Source of the DNA: Arion vulgaris
Taxonomy: Eukaryota; Mollusca; Gastropoda; Stylommatophora; Arionidae
DNA: 64,000 bases
NCBI GenBank assembly: GCA_020796225.1
Contig: CM036756.1
Coordinates: 56,202,616 to 56,266,615, forward strand
Direction of reading: 5' to 3'
Shown: positions 10,391-20,431 of the stretch, in pieces
How the letters are laid out: each line of letters starts with the position of its first letter
Position numbering within the stretch: position 1 is the stretch's first letter
Made by a program: the position numbers and the translations under genes
Notes under the pieces: model-generated
The model's input: only the letters and a program-made list of their open reading frames with translations
Told to the model about the DNA's origin: nothing
The model's database searches: none

Positions 10391-11218
10391 GCTTGGTTCT
10401 ATATCTGTTCTTCTCTCTTTCTTTGTCTAGTTCTCAATCTTTCAATGTCATCTCTTGTCTAGCTTTCTATCTGTTCTTCTCTCTTTCTTTGTCTAGTTCT
10501 CAATCTTTCAATGTCATCTTCTAGCTTTCTAATGTTCTTCCTCTTCTTTGTCTAGTTCTCAATCTGTTCTTCTCTCTTTCTTTGTCTAGTTCTCAATCTT
10601 TCAATGTCATCTCTTGTCTAGTTTCTAACTGTTCTTCTCAACTTTCGTTGTCAGTTCTCAATCTTTCAATGTCATCTCTGTCTAGTTTCTATCTGTTTTC
10701 AATGTCTTTTTTCTTTGTCTAGTTCTCAATCTTTCAATGTCATCTCTTGTCTAGCTTTCTATCTGTTCTTCTCTCTTTCTTTGTCTAGTTCTCAATCTTT
10801 CAATGTCATCTCTTGTCTAGCTTTCTATCTGTTCTTCTTCTTTCTTGTCTAGTTCTCAATCTCTTCTTCTCTTTGTCTAGTTCTCAATCTTTCAATGTCA
10901 TCTCTTGTCTAGCTTTCTATCTGTTCTTCTCTCTTTCTTTGTCTAGTTCTCAATCTTTCAATGTCATCTCTTGTCTAGCTTTCTATCTGTTCTTCTCTCT
11001 TTCTTTGTCTAGTTCTCAATCTTTCAATGTCATCTCTTGTCTAGCTTTCTATCTGTTCTTCTTTCTTTCTTTGTCTAGTTCTCAATCTGTTCTCTCTTTC
11101 TTTGTCTAGTTCTCAATCTTTCAATGTCATCTCTTGTCTAGTTCTCAATCTGTTCTTCTCTCTTTCTTTGTCTAGTTCTCAATCTTTCAATGCCATCTCT
11201 TGTTTAGCTTTCTATCTT
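10391..11218. repeat. 66-bp pyrimidine-rich minisatellite
   Basis: About 12 units of 66 bp combine 'ttctctctttctttgtctag', 'ttctcaatctttcaatgtca' and 'tctcttgtctagctttctat'. The plus strand is almost all T and C. Units between about 10500 and 10720 and near 10840 contain many small deletions, while the units at 10880-11080 are regular. Confidence 0.9.
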
Positions 11219-11519
11219 TTTGTGTCAATCCTTGTCTAGTTCTTTATTTCTCAACTTTTTTTGTCGAATTCTCTATTTTTCCTTTTCTCTCCTTGTCTAC
11301 TTCTCTAACTTTTCTACATTTTCTTTGTCTAATTCTTCATTTTTCTATTTCTCGTTATCTATTTCTTGATCTTTCACTCTCTCTCTCCTAACCTAGTTTT
11401 TTTTTTCTTTCTATTTGCCTAGTTTTCTCTACCTTCTCGTCATCTTGTCTATCTTTCCTTGTCCGTAACGATCATAATTTACTCCTCTAACCAATTGTCC
11501 GTAACTTTCAATATACCAC

Positions 11520-11663
11520 TTAACTCTTTCACCCTTCAGAGCTGATATATAGGCTCGCAATACTTTTTAAGTTGACGTAAAGTCAGTATACTGGCTATGT
11601 CCGTGTACATTTCAATATAAATGAACCAAGAGTTTAAAAAAAATTACGGAGTGAAAGAGTTAA
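11520..11663. mobile_element. piggyBac-type MITE, 144 bp
   Basis: Both ends begin with TTAA followed by the same inverted sequence: left ttaactctttcac, right the exact reverse complement (gtgaaagagttaa). That gives 13 bp of inverted symmetry including the TTAA target site. There is no coding capacity. TTAA targets with short terminal inverted repeats (TIRs) are the hallmark of piggyBac-like transposons, so this is probably a non-autonomous derivative. Confidence 0.65.
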
Positions 11664-11829
11664 ACGACATTAGATGTCTTCAGTTACACTGTTTTCGTTA
11701 CAGTACCACAACATACTCTAATTTAGAGGTAGATTACTCTGAAAATGTATTAATTGTTTGGTAATTCAGAGTTGCTGGCTTCGTTTCGTCATGAAATCTG
11801 GAATGGGTAATACGCTTGTTTTTAAATCG

Positions 11830-12989
11830 ATATTTATTGCATATACAATTGATGTCTTGTTTCACTATCGATATGTATTGCATATACTACTACTGTCTTG
11901 TGTCACTAATGATATGTATTGCATATACTACTACTGTCTTGTTTCACTAATGATATATTGCATATACTACTACTGTCTTGTGTCACTAATGATATGTATT
12001 GCATATACTACTACTGTCTTGTGTCACTAATGATATGTATTGCATATACTACTACTGTCTTGTGTCACTATCGATATGTATTGCATATACTACTACTGTC
12101 TTGTGTCACTAATGATATGTATTGCATATACTACTACTGTCTTGTTTCACTAATGATATATTGCATATACTACTACTGTCTTGTGTCACTAATGATATGT
12201 ATTGCATATACTACTACTGTCTTGTGTCACTAATGATATGTATTGCATATACTACTACTGTCTTGTGTCACTAATGATATGTATTGCATATACTACTGCT
12301 GTCTTGTTTCACTAATGATATGTATTGCATATACTACTACTGTCTTGTGTCACTATCGATATGTATTGCATATACTACTACTGTCTTGTTTCACTAATGA
12401 TATTTATTGCATATACAACTGATGTCTTGTGTCACTAATGATATGTATTGCATATACAACTGATGTCTTGTTTCACTAATGATATGTATTGCATATACTA
12501 CTACTGTCTTGTGTCACTATCGATATGTATTGCATATACTACTACTGTCTTGTTTCACTATCGATATGTATTGCATATACTACTATGTCTTGTTCACTAT
12601 CGATATGTATTGCATATACTACTACTGTCTTGTGTCACTATCGATATGTATTGCATATACTACTACTGTCTTGTGTCACTATCGATATGTATTGCATATA
12701 CTACTACTGTCTTGTGTCACTATCGATATGTATTGCATATACTACTACTGTCTTGTGTCACTATCGATATGTATTGCATATACTACTACTGTCTTGTGTC
12801 ACTATCGATATGTATTGCATATACTACTACTGTCTTGTGTCACTAATGATATTTATTGCATATACTACTACTGTCTTGTGTCACTATCGATATGTATTGC
12901 ATATACTACTACTGTCTTGTGTCACTATCGATATGTATTGCATATACTACTACTGTCTTGTGTCACTAATGATATTTATTGCATATACT
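11830..12989. repeat. 41-bp satellite, left part
   Basis: About 28 units of 41 bp are built from 'gatatgtattgcatatacta' and 'ctactgtcttgtgtcacta'. Units carry either 'ctaatgat' or 'ctatcgat'; the first dominates up to 12480 and the second after it. The frames of 90-197 residues over the region are array translations. SINE-1 interrupts its right end. Confidence 0.95.
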
Positions 12990-13249
12990 GCGCCAGTGTG
13001 TTGCCGGAGCTCACAAGGGAGCAAAGAATGGTAACACTGCAACCCACAAGGCATGTCGTAAGAGGCGAATGAGGTAGGAGCTTAAGGAAGCTACCCTAGT
13101 AAATAAAAAGCGTCGCAGAAATCGAATATGCTGGCCTACTTGTAGGTGCATAACTGGTGCAACGTACAATCGCTCTTAGGCTCAGATCACATACAAATCA
13201 CACAGAGTGGTTAACAACTGATCGATATGGAGTATTCGAAGAAGAAGAT
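12990..13249 (+). mobile_element. SINE-1 full-length copy inside the 41-bp satellite
   Basis: About 260 bp, from 'gcgccagtgtgttgccgg' to 'ttcgaagaagaaga'. It includes 'aaggcatgtcgtaagaggcg', 'cctacttgtagg', 'acaatcgctcttaggctcag' and 'gagtggttaaca'. Diverged units of the 41-bp satellite resume immediately after it, so it inserted into the array. Flanking 'atatac' copies are compatible with a TSD but not decisive in such sequence. Confidence 0.85.
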
Positions 13250-13350
13250 TATATATACAACTGATGTATCGTGTCAGTATCGATATTTATAGCATGTACT
13301 ACTCATGTCTCATGTCCGTATCGATATTTACATATTTGCATATACTACTA
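13250..13350. repeat. 41-bp satellite, degenerate right remnant
   Basis: Two or three diverged units (tatcgatatttatagcatgt, catatactactattgatgtc) continue the array beyond the SINE-1 insertion. They are much more diverged than the units to its left. Confidence 0.7.
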
Positions 13351-13369
13351 TTGATGTCTCGTGTCTGGC

Positions 13370-14545
13370 ATCTCTCACTGTATTCAAATTGTACCTTGTT
13401 CCCTTTATCTCTTCTTCTTGTATTCAAATTGTATATTATTCCCTTTATCTCTTCTTCTCTCACTGTATTCAAATTGTATATTATTCCCTTCATCTCTTCT
13501 TCTTGTATTCAAATTGTATATTATTCCTTTATCTCTTCTTTCTCACTGTATTCAAATTGTATATTATTCCTTTATCTCTTCTTCTTGTATTCAGATCTAT
13601 ATATTCACCTGTTATCACTTCTTTTTCATGTATATCAACTATGTATATTATTCTATTATCTTCTTCTGTCTCACTGTATTCAATTGTATATTATTCTCTA
13701 TCTCTTCTTCTCTCACTGTATTCAAATTGTACTTATTCCTTTATCTCTTCTTCTTGTATTCAAATTGTATATTATTCCCTTCATCTCTTCTTTTCTCACT
13801 GTATTCTAATTGTATATTATTCCCTTTATCTCTTCTTCTCTCACTGTATTCTAATTGTATATTATTCCCTTTATCTCTTCTTTTCTCACTGTATTCTAAT
13901 TGTATATTATTCCCTTTATCTCTTCTTCTCTCACTGTATTCAAATTGTATATTATTCCTTTATCTTCTTCTCTCACTGTATTCTAATTGTATATTATTCC
14001 CTTCATCTCTTCTTTTCTCACTGTATTCAAATTGTATATTATTCCCTTTATCTCTTCTTCTCTCACTGTATTCTAATTGTATATTATTCCCTTTATCTCT
14101 TCTTCTCTCATTGTATTCAAATTGTATATTATTCCCTTTATCTCTTCTTTTCTCACTGTATTCTAATTGTATATTATTCCCTTTATCTCTTCTTCTCTCA
14201 CTGTATTCTAATTGTATATTATTCCCTTTATCTCTTCTTTTCTCACTGTATTCTAATTGTATATTATTCCCTTTATCTCTTCTTCTCTCACTGTATTCTA
14301 ATTGTATATTATTCCCTTTATCTCTTCTTCTTGTATTCAAATTGTATATTATTCCCTTTATCTCTTCTTCTCTCACTGTATTCTAATTGTATATTATTCC
14401 CTTTATCTCTTCTTCTCTCACTGTATTCAAATTGTACATTATTCCCTTCATCTCTTCATCTCACTCTGTATTCAATATATACATTGCTCCCTTCATCTCT
14501 CCCTGTTTTCAAAATATACCTTATTCCCTTCTTATCTTCAAGTCT
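13370..14545. repeat. 45-bp pyrimidine-rich satellite
   Basis: About 26 units of 45 bp combine 'ctgtattctaattgtatatt', 'attccctttatctcttcttc' and 'tctca'. Variants are 'attcaaatt' against 'attctaatt', and some units lack 'tctca'. The stop-free 45-bp unit yields frames of up to 430 residues, rich in Leu, Ser, Tyr and Ile, which are not genes. Confidence 0.95.
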
Positions 14546-14788
14546 CTCTGTCAAAAGGCTGAACTACATCAGAAAATCTGACGAAACTCGTCAATAACAT
14601 AACACAATCAACCGCTTTGAGAAACAAAACTAGTGTTGAAATATTGATTTCCACTAAACATGTGCTTGTCGATGGGTATCTGTTTCAAGTATAACGTCAT
14701 CGACTTCCTCTACAGGTAGAGAGCCCTTTCTTGTTCTTATAACGGAACAAGCAGTCTTGTCGTCTGTTGCAGATAGAGAGCCATTAGA

Positions 14789-14882
14789 TTCATGAATACG
14801 GGGATCGCGAGAGAGAGAGAGCTTCATGAACACGAAGATCACGAGAGAGAGAGAGAGAGAGAGAGCTTCATGAACACGAATA
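14789..14882. repeat. compound (GA)n repeat
   Basis: Three copies of a unit made of 'cttcatgaacacgaagatca' followed by a (GA)n tract of variable length. Confidence 0.8.
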
Positions 14883-14891
14883 TATATAATC

Positions 14892-15232
14892 TTCTTCTTC
14901 ACCTTTCAACTCCCAACGGAGCACAGGTCTTAAACAAACTTCTTTCAGCGCTTCCTCTCTCTTGCCATCCCTTCCAATTCTTTTCATATTTTACCTATCC
15001 TTTTAATATAAAGTCTCCAGTTCTCTTCTCCAGTTATGTCTCGGCATTCCCTACTCCTCTTTCCCTGCGGGTTCCAAAACAGTGCCTGTCTTGCAATTCT
15101 GTCTTGCAGTAGGTCTTCTCAATGTCTGTCCTATCCATCGCCAGCATCTTTTCTTTAGTTCTGTCTCCACTGGTATCTGCTTAGTTCTTTCTCTCGTAAT
15201 CTTATCACACCATCTCAGTCCCTCTACCAGAA
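14892..15232 (-). mobile_element. LINE-E 3' end
   Basis: The C-terminal end of a non-LTR polyprotein on the minus strand. The translation contains a 'RQALFWNPQGK' motif followed by a charged tail, and the element ends in 'gaagaaga' next to 'aggtgaa'. Collinear copies are at 17701-17900 (plus), 45833-45902 (minus) and 60727-60990 (minus). The conserved order GHT-R-P-x-RQAL-WNPQGK is typical of RTE-like C termini. Frames are broken. Confidence 0.7.
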
Positions 15233-15329
15233 TATATAACTACTATGAGATGTATGTAAATATTTTTTGGACAGAAATGGCATTCAACGTGCTGAAGGTA
15301 TTGCACAAGGCATGGACTCCTTAACTCCA

Positions 15330-15440
15330 TATGCACTTTTATTCCGGAGATCTCTGAGGATCATTGCTGGAGCTACGGAGTTCGTGCTTTATGCAATACT
15401 GCCATTTCTACAGAGCCATATGGGAAACTTGACCAATAAT
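15330..15440 (+). mobile_element. SINE-4 partial copy
   Basis: Holds the central domain shared with 35827-36070: 'attgctggagctacgga', then 'ttcgtgctttatgcaata' and 'gagccatatg'. The tRNA head is missing. Confidence 0.6.
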
Positions 15441-15604
15441 TAAATTGGACCCTACCCGGGAGGGCCACGACGGATGGACCTAGTATGATTGAACGTGTAA
15501 ACTCCGAGCGTCATCATTCTTTCGAATGATAACTTCTCGGCATTTGTTAATAATGCGTATTGTGCCATTTGACTTTTTTTTTAAGGCTACCGTACTCTGG
15601 TCGC

Positions 15605-15652
15605 GATAATGTTCTCACTACACTTTCATCTTAGCCGAAAGGTCGAGACGTA
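15605..15652 (-). pseudogene. U2 snRNA 5'-end-like sequence
   Basis: On the minus strand the 48 bases begin with 'tctcgacctttcggctaaga' and continue 'tgaaagtgtagtg'. I recognise this as close to the 5' end of metazoan U2 snRNA (TCTCGGCCTTTTGGCTAAGA, then TCAAGTGTAGTA). The branch-point-recognition segment is degraded, and the Sm site and 3' stem-loops are absent. It is best read as a truncated retro-pseudogene, or a U2-derived head of a repeat. Confidence 0.5.
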
Positions 15653-15847
15653 TTTATCATGATGCGTTCCTGTCTTTTAACGTTTACTCATTTGTTTTCA
15701 CATTTTTCTAAACCCACTCGTTACATTCTACACCAGCAACACTCAATTGTTGAGTTGAGTAAATAATATATGTCTTGTCTTTTTTGTCTCTACATTTTCT
15801 CATTAAAAGTCCGAAAAATGGGTCTACCACCGAAGAATTGACCGCAT

Positions 15848-16055
15848 TGCGCCGGATTTTACGCCATATGGCTCAGTCCTATCTGAGAAGTGGCACGCAA
15901 CCTGCTGAAAGTATTGCACAAATCAGAACTTCGTAGCTTCGGCAACAATCTTAGGGCCTCTTGAAAAATTAACTTCAACAGAACGGCGATGTCGGATTCG
16001 AAACGACTATCGAAGAATAAAGGCTTAACCATTTAGCCACAGAGGCCCCTCTCTC
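15848..16055 (-). mobile_element. SINE-4 near full-length copy
   Basis: Read on the minus strand it opens with a tRNA-like head ('ctgtggctaaatggttaagc', then B-box-like 'gtttcgaatcc'). The central domain 'gaagctacgaagttc' and a 3' part with 'gagccatatggc' follow. It is collinear with 35827-36070 at lower identity, so it is an older copy. Confidence 0.75.
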
Positions 16056-16195
16056 TCAATTAAACTATATTAAAAAATGTATAAATCTCGTAACATCCAG
16101 ACCTCAAAGCATCAGATCATTGATCAGGAAACCGAACATTCATTATACCATCTTACGCTATTACAGAAGTTCTGCAACAATTCTATTCGGACATA

Positions 16196-16449
16196 CAGGT
16201 GTTCAAGGTAAAAGTAGCCCCATTGATAAATCAAAAGTTGCCAGGTACGCATTGCGTTTTGTCTATTTACTATTTAAACCGGTTCTGATTAGCTCGTCCT
16301 TTCGTCACATTTGTTCATCGCCCTTCCCGCACCATAATTACACACCATCACAAAAATACTCGCTCACTTGACCTGTACTGCGTCATAATTGAACCTTTTC
16401 ATTTTCATAAACATATGCCAGTCGGGGCTGCTTTTATCTTGAACACCCT
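16196..16449. mobile_element. MITE candidate with 24-bp TIRs
   Basis: The bases ggtgttcaaggtaaaagtag+cccc at 16198-16221 recur inverted at 16424-16447 with two mismatches. They enclose about 200 bp without coding capacity. TA dinucleotides lie close to both outer ends, which would suit a Tc1/mariner-type element, but the TSD is not certain. Confidence 0.5.
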
Positions 16450-16846
16450 ATCGGGAAAAAGGGTAGTCGATTTTCACAACTAGACAGAGATCGATACCAA
16501 GCATGATAAGAACCAATAACATCGATGCGTGTTCCTAATCGTGTTCACATTTGTACCCTGATTATTCCCTTCAATATGCTGTTTATAAAGATGAATTTTA
16601 CTAAAAGTAGCACCAAAAAATGGCAGCAGATCTTCCTATTTTATATTTCTTCCGAGGACAACAAATTGAAAGGGATAAAAATAGATTACCTTAAGAGCAT
16701 AATATACAGAGCAATTTATTTGCACTCGTGTTAGGGTCTGCATTCCTTTAATATTTGTTAAGATAACAGCTGCTTACTGTAAGTGCTTATGGGTGGATGC
16801 TTTCTGTGTGAAGATTAGCAGAAAATATAACATCTAGAATCTAGAT
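16450..16846. other. unassigned AT-rich region
   Basis: No gene, repeat family or RNA is recognised. A 69-residue forward frame at 16525 has no recognised domain. Confidence 0.3.
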
Positions 16847-17266
16847 CATAGGTTCCCAAAGTGGGCAGTGTCGCCCCAGTGGGCGCTGAAGCCTTTAGAG
16901 GGCGATAATCGATTCAGAAGCATTTGGGGGATGTTCAGGCCCGATTAGGGGTCGGTGGCTCCTTAAAGAAGAAATTAATAATATATGTTTTTCAATAAAT
17001 CATTTTCGTGATTTTGCGATTTAATAATCATTTAAAATTTACATTCTGCATTTTAATTCATCTTATGCCCGTCTTACACGATCCATTCTTTCATCAATTT
17101 TCTATTTCATATATATAATCATTTGAAAATTGACCATGCATGACAGAAATATATATCAATTTTTTATGTCAAAGAAAATAGAGCATGTATATATATGTTG
17201 GGGGGAACGTTACACAGTTTTTGTCGTGCAAAGTGGACGGTAGACCAAAAAGTTTGGGAATCTATG
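16847..17266. mobile_element. hAT-type MITE, 420 bp
   Basis: The left end 'cataggttcccaaagtggg' and the right end (reverse complement 'catagattcccaaact') form imperfect TIRs of about 16 bp. The flanking 8-bp direct repeats atctagat (16839-16846) and atctagac (17267-17274) agree in 7 of 8 bases. An 8-bp TSD and a TIR of type CA..GTTCCCAAAGTGGGC are characteristic of hAT elements. The AT-rich interior has no transposase. Confidence 0.65.
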
Positions 17267-17440
17267 ATCTAGACTGTCATAATTGGATACAATTCGCCTG
17301 AACACCACCCCATCTCCAATTCTTCTGAACCCACTATCGCCCCCCTAGAACGCTTCAGCGCCACTGGGGCGGTACCGCCCACTTTGGGAAACTCTGATCT
17401 AGACTGTGATAATTGGATACAATTCGCCTGAGGAAACATT
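17267..17440. repeat. duplicated hAT right end plus flank
   Basis: The flank after the MITE (agactgtcataattggatac, aattcgcctga) is followed by a second hAT-like right end. This has a longer palindromic terminus (cagcgccactggggcg, gtaccgcccactttggga). The same flank then appears again at 17397-17430. The second right end matches the element's left end over about 44 bp, better than the first right end does. Confidence 0.6.
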
Positions 17441-17477
17441 TCAGAATATTTTGACTAGACAGAATCATCGACCAAAA

Positions 17478-17690
17478 ACGGCTTAACATGTTATTGGTTA
17501 TTGCAGAACATTACTTGAGGATGTATACTACATGTACCTCTGAAGTCGGAGAAGTCACGCCTGTATGGCGAGGGAAACTGATGATAAGAACAACAAGCCT
17601 TCACGCAAACATCAGTCAAAAGCACCATACCAGGCGCACTGACATCTCGCGAATTCATAATGGTTTAACGCAAGAAAAAAAAGATTTGGT
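17478..17690 (+). mobile_element. SINE-9 fragment
   Basis: Shares ordered blocks with 32195-32540 and 59345-59690: 'tacctctgaagtcgga', 'ggcgagggaaactgatgata' and 'aacatcagtcaaa'. It lacks the head. Confidence 0.5.
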
Positions 17691-17700
17691 TATTGCACTT

Positions 17701-17905
17701 AGCAGGGAAAGGGGAGTAAGGGAAGACCTAGAAATACCTGGAGAAGTGAGCTGGACACTGATATTAATAGGATGGGGAAAGATGTGGAAAGAATTGAAAG
17801 GGATGACAAGAGAGAGAGGAAGGGCTTGAAGACGTTTGTTGAAGAAATGTGCTCCGTTGGGATTTACACGTTGAAATGTGACGAAGAAGAAGAAGAATAG
17901 CAATC
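17701..17905 (+). mobile_element. LINE-E 3' end, plus-strand copy
   Basis: Encodes the LINE-E C terminus ('PGEVSW', then 'GKMWKELKGMTRE') and ends with 'gaagaagaagaagaat'. An 8-bp ttgcactt occurs just upstream (17693-17700) and downstream (17908-17915), a possible but weak TSD. Confidence 0.65.
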
Positions 17906-17919
17906 TGTTGCACTTTTCC

Positions 17920-18735
17920 TATCTGCAGTGTCAATTGTCTAGGGAAACAGTTATCAGACATAGGGACAATGTATCCGACCCATACGATTATATCAATATT
18001 GATCGTTTCTAGAAGCAAGCTTTTATCAACTGTATTTCATGCATTTGCACAATGCTACACTCATAAAGGCTACATAAAATCTTGGCCTCCGATAACATCC
18101 GGCTGGCGGACTCATGAAAAAAATAATTCTAGAAGTAAGACCACAACTGTCACGTGATCCTCAATTCTCCCAGTGTTGTTGTATATAGGCTAATTCATTT
18201 TAAAACATTACAACATACTAAATCAAGGTTATATTATGTTACAAGTTCAGTTTAATATGTTAAATCAAGGTTATACTATGTTACAAGTTAAGTTTAAAGT
18301 TAAGGAATATCAGTATTATTATGAACATTTTTCATCAATATATAACCATGAACGCATAGAATTAAGTACAATTACAAAAACGCTGACACATGTTCAATTC
18401 ATGTTTAAGTCCAAGGATTATTTTATGTTGTAGGCATAAATAAAAAATCTTAACCTGAACAGCTTCGCGACGACTGCACTAGCCATGCGACGGTCATTAA
18501 ATTCCTCAGACTCTCGTCTCACCTGTTCTACATCGCGCTAAAAAGCGGTACTACGGGCAGTAACGACATATTTTTTAATTAATTTTTTTATTGTCACTGT
18601 AATTAAGATTTCACTTTGTTATCGTCATTTTTTACAATGTGTATTTGTAATACAACAGCAATTCTATTATTTTAGTAGTTATTTGTCGTTTTGTGACATT
18701 TATTATTTGCATGTTTTATTCTTCTCCCCCACCTA
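17920..18735. other. unassigned region with a short tandem duplication
   Basis: No gene is recognised. At 18219-18300 a ~44-bp unit (taaatcaaggttatactatg, ttacaagtt) is present twice. The rest, including a GC-richer patch near 18460-18560, shows nothing I can name. Confidence 0.4.
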
Positions 18736-19053
18736 TCATAAGAAGATAGATAAAAGATTTGTTATAAGAAGGTGAAGATGGAGATATGTTGGACACACCT
18801 TGAGAAGAAATGATCAAAGCAGGTATCGAAGTGTGATACAGAGTGTTTCTCTCTCTCGATCCCATACAGAGGGTTCAAGAAAGAAAGGAAGACCTAGGGA
18901 GACCCTGAAACGAACTTTTCTGAGAGAGGCAAGAAATTTTGGTCTCAGTTCTATGGAATAGATTAAGCGAGTTTCCCAGGATAAGCGGTATGGAGAAATT
19001 GTTTGCAGGCCCTATGTAATGTATAACGGTACGAGAGGAATTATTATTATTAT
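18735..19053 (+). mobile_element. LINE-A 3' end, long copy
   Basis: Parallel to 27148-27541. It reads RRWRYVGHTLRRND-like, then 'GSRKKGRPRETLKRTFLREA', then a 'RPYVMYNGT' ending. The AT tail is 'aggaattattattattat'. An insertion near 18835 and stops disrupt it. It directly abuts a LINE-K fragment. Confidence 0.75.
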
Positions 19054-19185
19054 GCCCCACCTGTGGTAGGTTGTGTTCGAGGATTGTACTTTACAGTCCT
19101 CTTCGCACACACCAAATAGGTGCAGCAACGCACGTCAGAGACTGTTGTCATCCTTGCTTGCGATGGACGGCTATTATCATTATTA
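19054..19185 (+). mobile_element. LINE-K C2H2-type 3' end
   Basis: One frame from 19055 reads CPTCGRLCSRIVLYSPLRTH, a degenerate C-x2-C-x12-H-x3-H zinc-finger-like ending known from the C termini of several non-LTR elements. Another frame then gives 'VVILACDGRLLSLL'. The same two motifs occur in the same order at 28011-28272. Confidence 0.6.
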
Positions 19186-20430
19186 CTATCGCATGTTTGC
19201 ACGCAGATTGAAGTACGGTGAACCTTAGGCACTATGTCTGTGCATTGTTTGGTTGTATGTGTGTGTGTGCGCGAGCACGTATGTGCGCCCACGTGCGTGC
19301 GTGCTGTCATGTATACTTTATATTTGTGAGTGTGTGAGTTCATATATGAGTTGTGTACTCTTGAATACGTGTGTGTGAGTTTGTATGTGACTGTATATGC
19401 ATACTTGTGTTTATGAATGTGTGTTTGCGCTCGTGCGTGTGTGCTTACATGTGTATGCGTGCGTATCCGAGAGCAGAGTATGGTGTGTTCTGTGCTTGCA
19501 ACGCTCTGCTATATTGCTATATGTAGACCGGCATCTGTGCTGTGTGTTATATGTATTCTGCTGCATGTATTCTGTGCATATTCCTCTGTTGTGTGCGTTT
19601 TGTGTATATTGTACTATTCATGTATATACAAATTCATCTCTTTCTTTCTCTCCTTTTTTTTTTTTGTTTGTTTGTTTCGGATTTAAGTTATTTTTAACTT
19701 CCTAACTGCACCTTTACGAAATCAATGTTTGCTGTTCTTCTATCGCTAGCATCACAACCAAACATCAAAACGAGACAGTTTATCGATTGGCTGGCTGTCC
19801 AAGGGCCGATTCTAGATTATCGAATCTGAATGGACAGGCTGTAACTTTGTGTTGATCATTTTTCAGCGTTAAACATGGCGATCATTTCATCGGATGGTAT
19901 GAATGAAAGTTTACAGTAATACCTAAACGTTGTTGTTGATGTGTTTAACGGGATAAGTTAGTGATAAGGTATTTCTATTGACGATAAGAAGGGTAATGTT
20001 GAAGTATAGTTTGTTTTTGTGGTCATACGTGTTGTGTTTTACGTTAAAGATCAGGTTTCAATATCTTAGCATACTAAGGTTTTAAGGACATTATCGCGTA
20101 ATCAATCTACCATACCCAGAATACGGGTCAGTCCAACTTTACAATACACAGTTGTCAAGGTTATAGATTCCATGTGGTGGTATTATTACACATTTCTTTT
20201 TTTTTCTACTATAAGACACTGAGGTCAACGCTCAAGATGACTTAAGACAGGGTCACGGTGTGAGCTATTGTCACATGTTTCATCAGGGTTAACTTCATCA
20301 GTGATAAATGCACACAATGACATTTAAGGTAGAAACGAAAAACGTTCACTCAATTCGATATTATGTCAAATGACATCTGGATCTTCAGAAACAGTTTTGT
20401 TTTGTTACTATATCTGTGCTACTTGATTGG
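19186..20430. other. unassigned region with TG-rich tracts
   Basis: From 19230 to 19460 the plus strand is rich in alternating TG/CG (gtatgtgtgtgtgtgcgcga). From 19640 there is a T-rich run. The 90-100-residue Cys/Val-rich frames here come from that composition. Nothing recognisable is seen from 19700 to 20430. Confidence 0.4.
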
Positions 20431-20431
20431 G

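Noticed and set aside
13305..14597. 430-residue forward reading frame
   Set aside because: It is the translation of a 45-bp tandem repeat without stop codons. Composition is extreme and other frames are open as well.
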